Origin: Polynucleobacter necessarius
GTDB taxonomy: Bacteria; Pseudomonadota; Gammaproteobacteria; Burkholderiales; Burkholderiaceae
NCBI RefSeq assembly: GCF_900095205.1
Contig: NZ_LT606951.1
Span: forward strand, 744,001 to 808,000
Length of the DNA stretch: 64,000 nucleotides
Direction: 5' to 3'
Shown here: piece after piece, positions 59,304-64,000 of the stretch
How positions within the stretch are numbered: the stretch's first letter is position 1
Layout of the letters: every line of letters starts with the position of its first letter
Program-made: the position numbers and the translations under genes
The notes under the pieces: generated by a model
Told to the model about the DNA's origin: nothing
Seen by the model: only the letters and a program-made list of their open reading frames with translations
The model's database searches: none

Positions 59304-60158
59304 TTAATCCGAGAAGACTACCGAAGTTGCTCCGTTGATAAGGACGCGATCATGCAGGTAATAACGTAAGGCTCTAGAAAGTACAGTTCGCTCTAAGTCG
59401 CGACCCTTACGTACTAAATCATCTGGTGTGTCGCCATGGGTTACGCGAGTAACGTCTTGCGCAATAATTGGACCCTCATCTAAATCGCTAGTAACAAAGT
59501 GGGCTGTAGCACCAATAAGTTTGATGCCGCGAGAGCATGAGCCTGATGATATGGTTTTGCGCCTTTAAAGCTAGGCAAAAATGAGTGGCGTACGTTGACG
59601 CATCGCCCAGAAAGCTTGGAAGATAAGTCATCAGACAAAATTTGCATGTAGCGTGCCAAGATCACCATATCCACCTTGGATTCAGCGATGATCTCTAGCA
59701 ATCTAGCCTCTTGAGCGGGTTTGGTATCAGGGGTAACAGGTAAATGATAAAAAGGAATATCGGCAAAGTCGATGCTGGCATAGACGTCACGAGGATGATT
59801 GGAGACAATTCCACAAATAATCATGGGTAGCTCGCCAATGCGCCAACGATAAAGAAGATCTACCAAGCAATGATCTAATTTAGAGGCCATGATTAATACT
59901 CGTTTGAGATCCTTTACTGCGCGTAACTCCCAGGTGCGATCAAAGCGTTTGGCAATCTCTAGAAAACCAGCCCGCAAGGTATTGGCCTGAGCAGGTCAGC
60001 TGAAGCTGACGCGCATAAAAACGTTTAGAGGCCTTGTCATCAAATTGCTGTGCCTCTTCAATATCACCGCCAGCTTCATAGATGTACGTGGAAACGGTAG
60101 CAACAATGCCTGGTTTGTTTGGACAAGTGAGAGTGAGGTAGTAATTTTCCGCGGACAT
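59304..60158 (-). pseudogene. purU: Broken formyltetrahydrofolate deformylase PurU
   Basis: Remnant of PurU, which hydrolyses 10-formyltetrahydrofolate to formate and balances one-carbon units with purine synthesis. The N-terminal ACT domain reads from ATG 60158 (YYLTLTCPNKPGIVATVSTYIYEAGG). Breaks near 59980 and 59530 separate it from the catalytic domain ([20 protein letters not shown]) and from the C-terminus ([20 protein letters not shown]), which ends with the TAA at 59304. Confidence 0.88.
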
Positions 60159-60237
60159 TTAAATCACCAAAATATTGCTTACAAGTGTCAATTTTAGACT
60201 GTTATGGCCTTAAAGGGCATAAAGCTTTTGATGGTTA

Positions 60238-60592
60238 TTACTTGATGGAGCCCATCTCTTTATCTGCTGACCCCAATAGAGGTTCGCTTTTGTCAGTAAT
60301 GGGCGGCATTACTATTTCGATGCAAATGGGTTTTGAGTTAATGACATTAAAGAAACTACATTCTTTTTTTGTGGCCGCTGAGGCAGCATGCTCCAAAGGA
60401 GATTTTCTGGTTGTGGCGGTAGAGGCTAAGCTGATAGATGTAGCAGGGTTGGCTACAGCAACTGCACCAACACTACTTGCTGCGGGGCTGTGCTCGAACT
60501 GCTAAATACAGCCAATGGTGCGGCACACCCGGTGAGTATGCCAAGAGAAATGAGGGTGGGTGGCTGAATAAAAAACAGTCTTTACAACCAGA
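60238..60592 (-). pseudogene. Decayed lipoprotein gene, family not recognised
   Basis: On the minus strand an apparent lipoprotein N-terminus (SLGILTGCAAPLAVF, with lipobox LTGC) has no ATG start. After a frameshift near 60500 it continues as a plausible secreted segment (ASLASTATTRKSPLEHAAS, CSFFNVINSKPICIEIVMPP) to a TAA at 60238. The opposite strand also has an open frame, but the lipobox and composition favour the minus strand. Moderate certainty only. Confidence 0.45.
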
Positions 60593-60600
60593 AGACTTTT

Positions 60601-61005
60601 TTATTTGGTGCGACACGCAACATTGAATACTCCCGCAGCCCATGCACCATTTGGGATGGATACAAATACGCTATCAGGAGTTTTTTGGTCAACGACCACT
60701 TTGCCTCTGCCACGAGTTTCAGTGAATACTTTGAATTCAATGGGGCGATATTTTCCAGTGCTGCAATCGTATTCATTGAGACCAACAATAGAATTCACAT
60801 TCTCTTTGCTTTGTGGGTCTAAACCAGGTTTTTTAAAGTTGAGCATAGACATGATTTGTGCCAAATTGCCCTGAGTTTGAAGCGTATCAGTATCTACAAA
60901 AACAGAAGATTGATCGTTTTGGCCAATTTCTTGCCATTCTGCAAATGCATTATTTGAGCCAAAAAGTGTTGCGCTTAATGCCAAGAGAAGAGAAATTTTT
61001 TTCAT
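60601..61005 (-). CDS. Surface-adhesin E-like secreted protein
   Basis: 134 residues with a clear signal peptide (about 1-22, cleaved after AFA). The mature part, EWQEIGQNDQSSVFVDTDTLQ and then the central CSTGKYRPIEFKVF, with a C-terminal Cys pairing, matches small proteins of the surface-adhesin E family found in many betaproteobacteria. No enzymatic function is known for the family. ATG 61005 is the only sensible start. Intact between broken genes. Confidence 0.8.
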   Translation of the reverse strand: MKKISLLLALSATLFGSNNAFAEWQEIGQNDQSSVFVDTDTLQTQGNLAQIMSMLNFKKPGLDPQSKENVNSIVGLNEYDCSTGKYRPIEFKVFTETRGRGKVVVDQKTPDSVFVSIPNGAWAAGVFNVACRTK

Positions 61006-61096
61006 GCGAATAGCCTCTAGAGATTGCGTTTCAAAACACTTCTATTTTACCAACCATCAGCAAATAGATTGAAATTTTTATCTATTTTGCTGAGTT

Positions 61097-63559
61097 CTAC
61101 TTATTGATTAATTCAAGCTGCCGATTAACCTTTTCAGGCTTCATTTTTAAAGGAAGATATTCATTATTAGCCCAAAGAACATTCATATTGCGATAAAACT
61201 TACTTTGTATCCAGCCGGATTGGCCTGTTTGATAGATAAAGAAAGAATTTTCCAGGTCGGAAAGATCGTATACGGTATGTAAGCTCGGGGCTTGTAAGGT
61301 CTTGTACGGGTTCTTAGATTGCAAAAGTTCTAATCTGCCTACGTTGATAGAAAAGCTGTCGCTCGGAAGGGGGTCTTAATATTAAATAAGCCGCCAATGA
61401 GGGGAACTTTGCTAAAGGGGCGGTGTTCCAAAATGGCGATATGCGCCTTGCCCCAAGCCCAAGTGTTTGGGTCATTTCCATATTCTTTACTGAGGTAGTC
61501 CAGGGCTTTATCAAGGGCTTTGTTTGACGAGTCCTGACACGATTCCACGGCTTGCGTTTTAGGATCATCGCACCAAGGGCTATTCGGATTTTTTATCTGG
61601 AGCAAGAGTGGGGCTCGGTAATTACGTACGCCATAATTATCGGAAAATAAATAACCCAATCTTGAAAAAAGATTGCGCGTTAATTGATCAGCCCATGCAT
61701 TGAAAATAAGTGCACCAGAACTAGATACTTTCATGTCTCCCTCAAAGTTTTTCATCATCTCCATGGCCTGAGATGCTAGAGGATGAGTTGATTGACTCGC
61801 CTTGAATAGCTCCAATAGAGGCGTTGAGGCGAGGGATAAAGTATCGCCTTGCATTTTTTTCATATCATCGACGGAGTGTATATTTTTTGCCTTGATGAGC
61901 TCTACTATACGGTCGTAACGAGCAGGTAAGTCCCAGGCTCCCGTCAGGGGGTTAGGATCATTTGCTGCGATGATTTTTTGATTTGCAGTTGCCAACCAGC
62001 CTTGCTCAGGATTGTTGCTCGACGGTAGCTGTTCAAAAGGCACGTAGCCATTCCAGTCGTATTGCCTATCCCAGCCAGGTGTTGGAGCTACCCCATATAA
62101 GCCCTGATGCAAGATTCTTTTGGGGGCTACACCTGCAGCTTGAAAAGCAATGTTGCCATCCATATCTGCCATCACCACATTTTGCATGGGCGCGTAATTT
62201 TTTCGAATCGCCTATTTAAATTCAGTCAGGTCTTCCGAGCGATTAATCTCTAATAGACCAGCAACAGATTGATTCTCTATGTCTAGTGCGGTCTAACGCA
62301 AAGCTAGCGCATACCGATCGGTATCTATAGCTCGCTTGGCTCGTGCATAAGAATCTGAAATGACTGGACCATGATGCGTTTTTTTACCAAAAAAGTAAAT
62401 GATGGCGAACCTTTGATGTCAATGATTTCTTGTCGTACCTTAAAGGGCAGGGGGCCATCTGGCCCTCTGTGCATCCCGGGATTTTTTGCATCGATTTGTT
62501 CTATGTATAAATCCTGAACATCGGGTCCGGTATTGGCAAAGCTCCAGGCAAATTTATCTGTTCTACCCAACACTACTGCTGGAATTCCAGGAAGCGTTCC
62601 GCCCATTGCATTTAAATCTGGCGCCTCTAGATGGGCGAAGTACCAAATGGCAGGCACAGAAAGTCCTAAATGGGGATCATTCGCTAGTAAAGGCTTCCCA
62701 GTGGTAGTGAGTTTGCCGCTGAGAGCCCAATTATTCGATCCGATGCCATTATTACCTCCCATTTGCATCAGTTTACCTAGTTCAGTAGCCGGCAAGTTTT
62801 GTGGTTTGCCTTCTACAGGCTTGGGTGAAGAAGGGAAGACGCTCATCTCTCGATACATTTTTGCAAAATCTACATTGCTGACTGGCTCATCTGTGCCATA
62901 AGGTGGATACATCTCCCAGACTTGCTTTGTGGTGAGAAACTTGGATAACTCAAGTCTTTGCAATTCTCTTTGCCAATTGCCTCCAAGGTCATAAGCCATC
63001 ATGAGCATCCAGGCGACGCTATCGGTCGGTGACCAGTGCCCAAGGTTTAGAGCCAGTTAAAAAATATTCAACCGGCAAAGCCCATCCTAATTGTGAATTA
63101 CCAGCATTTACCCCATCAGCATAAGCTTGCAGTAGGCGTTTAGCCGAAACTGGATAGCGATCGAATTGACGTTCTTCAGCGGCGCGTTTAATGCCAAGCG
63201 TGCGTACAAACGGATCAATCTTGACTGTGTCATTGCCTAGGATTTCAGAAAGTCGTCCGCTAGCAATGCGGCGATTCATTTTCATTTGCCAAGAACGCTC
63301 GGTAGCATGAAGATAGCCCAAGGCAAAGTATGCATCTGCCTAACTTTTTGCTTTGATATGGGGAATGTCGGTCTCGTCAAATGTGATGACGACTGATTCA
63401 CCTAAACTTTTAATTATTCGCTTGCCAGAAATATTGGATTGGGCGAAATACATGTAGGTAAGGCCTAACGCTATGGCTGCCAAGATACTCAGTAAAAATA
63501 CCCAAAAGCAGACCCTCCAATAGCTTGCTTACCCCGGTTCGATTTCTTGGCGTTTTCAT
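61097..63559 (-). pseudogene. Broken penicillin acylase family protein
   Basis: Remnant of a penicillin amidase-type Ntn hydrolase (about 800 residues, acylated amine cleavage, periplasm or cytosol). The start is at ATG 63559 with a hydrophobic leader in a shifted frame. An in-frame TAG at 63340-63342 replaces a Glu codon in AKS-E-ADAYFALGYLHATERSWQ. Frame breaks lie near 63015 and 62350, and two more in-frame TAG codons occur between 62200 and 62300. The Ser nucleophile motif NNGIGSNNWALSG is still readable, as are LANDPHLGLSVPAIWY and the C-terminus to 61097. Confidence 0.88.
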
Positions 63560-63695
63560 CAGAATATTTTAGTTGCTTTAGGGGGACAAGCCTTGGGCGG
63601 TAGGGTGGGGAGGGCTCTAGGGGTGTATGGGGTGCTTGCGTGCTAAAATTTCGCTTGTCTTGATTTATTTAGCACGGCTTTATTTGTTTGTGCGA

Positions 63696-63784
63696 GCCCG
63701 AGTGGTGAAATCGGTAGACACAGCAGATTTAAAATCTGCCGACTCAAAAAAGTCGTGCCGGTTCGATTCCGGCCTCGGGCACCA
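63696..63784 (+). tRNA. tRNA-Leu (anticodon TAA)
   Basis: Acceptor GCCCGAG pairs with CTCGGGC. The anticodon stem GCAGA/TCTGC has loop TTTAAAA (anticodon TAA). The long variable arm GACTC...GTC is typical of tRNA-Leu, the T arm is CCGGTTCGATTCCGG, and CCA is encoded at the 3' end. It reads UUA and, by wobble, UUG leucine codons. Confidence 0.95.
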
Positions 63785-63883
63785 TTCTTATTCCCTTATT
63801 TCGCGCTTGCCGAATAATTCGGGTCCCTCTATAGGGATACAACATATGGCGTTTAAACCACTTTCGTTGTATAAAATAGAACA

Positions 63884-64000
63884 ATGCATGTAGAGACCTA
63901 TCGCTGGACTGAATCAAAGGGTGGGATAGTCACCTATTCACCGACCCCAGCGTCAACTTGGTTTTTGTTTGTGCTGAGCACCCCTTTTTTCATGATCCCC
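63884..64000 (+). CDS. Partial hypothetical protein at the window end
   Basis: ATG 63884 opens a frame (MHVETYRWTESKGGIVTYSP, then a hydrophobic stretch STWFLFVLSTPFFMIP) that continues beyond 64000. It is likely the start of a small membrane protein. No ribosome-binding site of quality is seen and the family was not recognised. Confidence 0.45.
   Translation, partial: MHVETYRWTESKGGIVTYSPTPASTWFLFVLSTPFFMIP

Noticed and set aside
60185..60505. Plus-strand ORF starting MSILDCYGLKGHKAFDG as a real gene
   Set aside because: No ribosome-binding site, no recognisable family, and the minus strand carries a better lipoprotein-like reading.
1..64000. All frameshifts being sequencing or assembly errors
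   Set aside because: A continuous 10.5 kb core block has none, nonsense substitutions and large deletions occur as well, and damage correlates with gene dispensability. Individual homopolymer indels may still be errors.
1..64000. CRISPR arrays, transposases, phage or conjugative elements
   Set aside because: None seen. No tandem repeat-spacer pattern, DDE transposase motifs or terminal inverted repeats were noticed on either strand.

Overview
The window looks like a chromosomal segment of a betaproteobacterium of the genus Polynucleobacter (Burkholderiaceae). This is judged from protein-level resemblance and gene order (rluB-rimP-nusA-infB-rbfA-truB-typA, divergent fabI and yejABEF, tRNA-His next to dusA); no database was searched. 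The outstanding property is genome decay. About 33 genes, covering more than half of the 64 kb, are broken by frameshifts, nonsense codons, internal deletions or a lost start codon. Housekeeping genes between them are clean. This pattern fits a recently host-restricted lineage such as the Euplotes endosymbionts of P. necessarius. Uniform sequencing error is unlikely, because about 10.5 kb of core genes (12.9-23.4 kb) carries no disruption at all.

Layout. 0-4.5 kb (minus): dead CitE-like lyase, MmgE/PrpD, MaoC-like dehydratase and chromate transporter. 4.5-11.7 kb: intact fabI, the intact peptide importer yejABEF, and an NlpC/P60 protein that is full length but has Gly where the catalytic Cys belongs. 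11.8-12.7 kb: dead patatin lipoprotein. 12.9-23.4 kb: intact scpB, rluB, rimP, nusA, infB, rbfA, truB and typA, with a structured leader and terminator before rimP. 23.5-35.4 kb: dead tex, dead Bug-type receptor, a dead three-gene transglutaminase / ATP-grasp-alpha-E / DUF2126 operon, one small intact ORF and a dead RluA-type synthase. 35.4-43.2 kb: intact FMN-binding GltS-like protein, two small intact genes, dead DUF1800-DUF1501 pair, dusA, tRNA-His, dead SUMF1-like gene and an intact Pif1-like helicase.

43.2-54.5 kb: a dead catabolic and transport island (gamma-glutamyltransferase, a deletion-truncated dipeptide ABC transporter, M81 peptidase, carbamoyl-amino-acid hydrolase type, class III aminotransferase, M20 deacetylase, LrgB/LrgA). 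Only a LysE-type exporter is intact in it. 54.6-60.6 kb: dead molybdenum hydroxylase (IorAB type), dead soxXY-A with an uninterrupted soxZ, dead purU and a decayed lipoprotein. 60.6-64 kb: intact surface-adhesin-E-like protein, dead penicillin acylase, tRNA-Leu(UAA) and the start of a gene that leaves the window.

Taken together, translation, tRNA modification, chromosome segregation, fatty-acid synthesis and one oligopeptide importer are kept. Lithotrophic sulfur oxidation, organic-acid and amino-compound catabolism, chromate efflux and several accessory enzymes are being lost. No transposase, phage gene or CRISPR array was seen, so decay here appears to proceed by point mutation and deletion rather than insertion-sequence activity.
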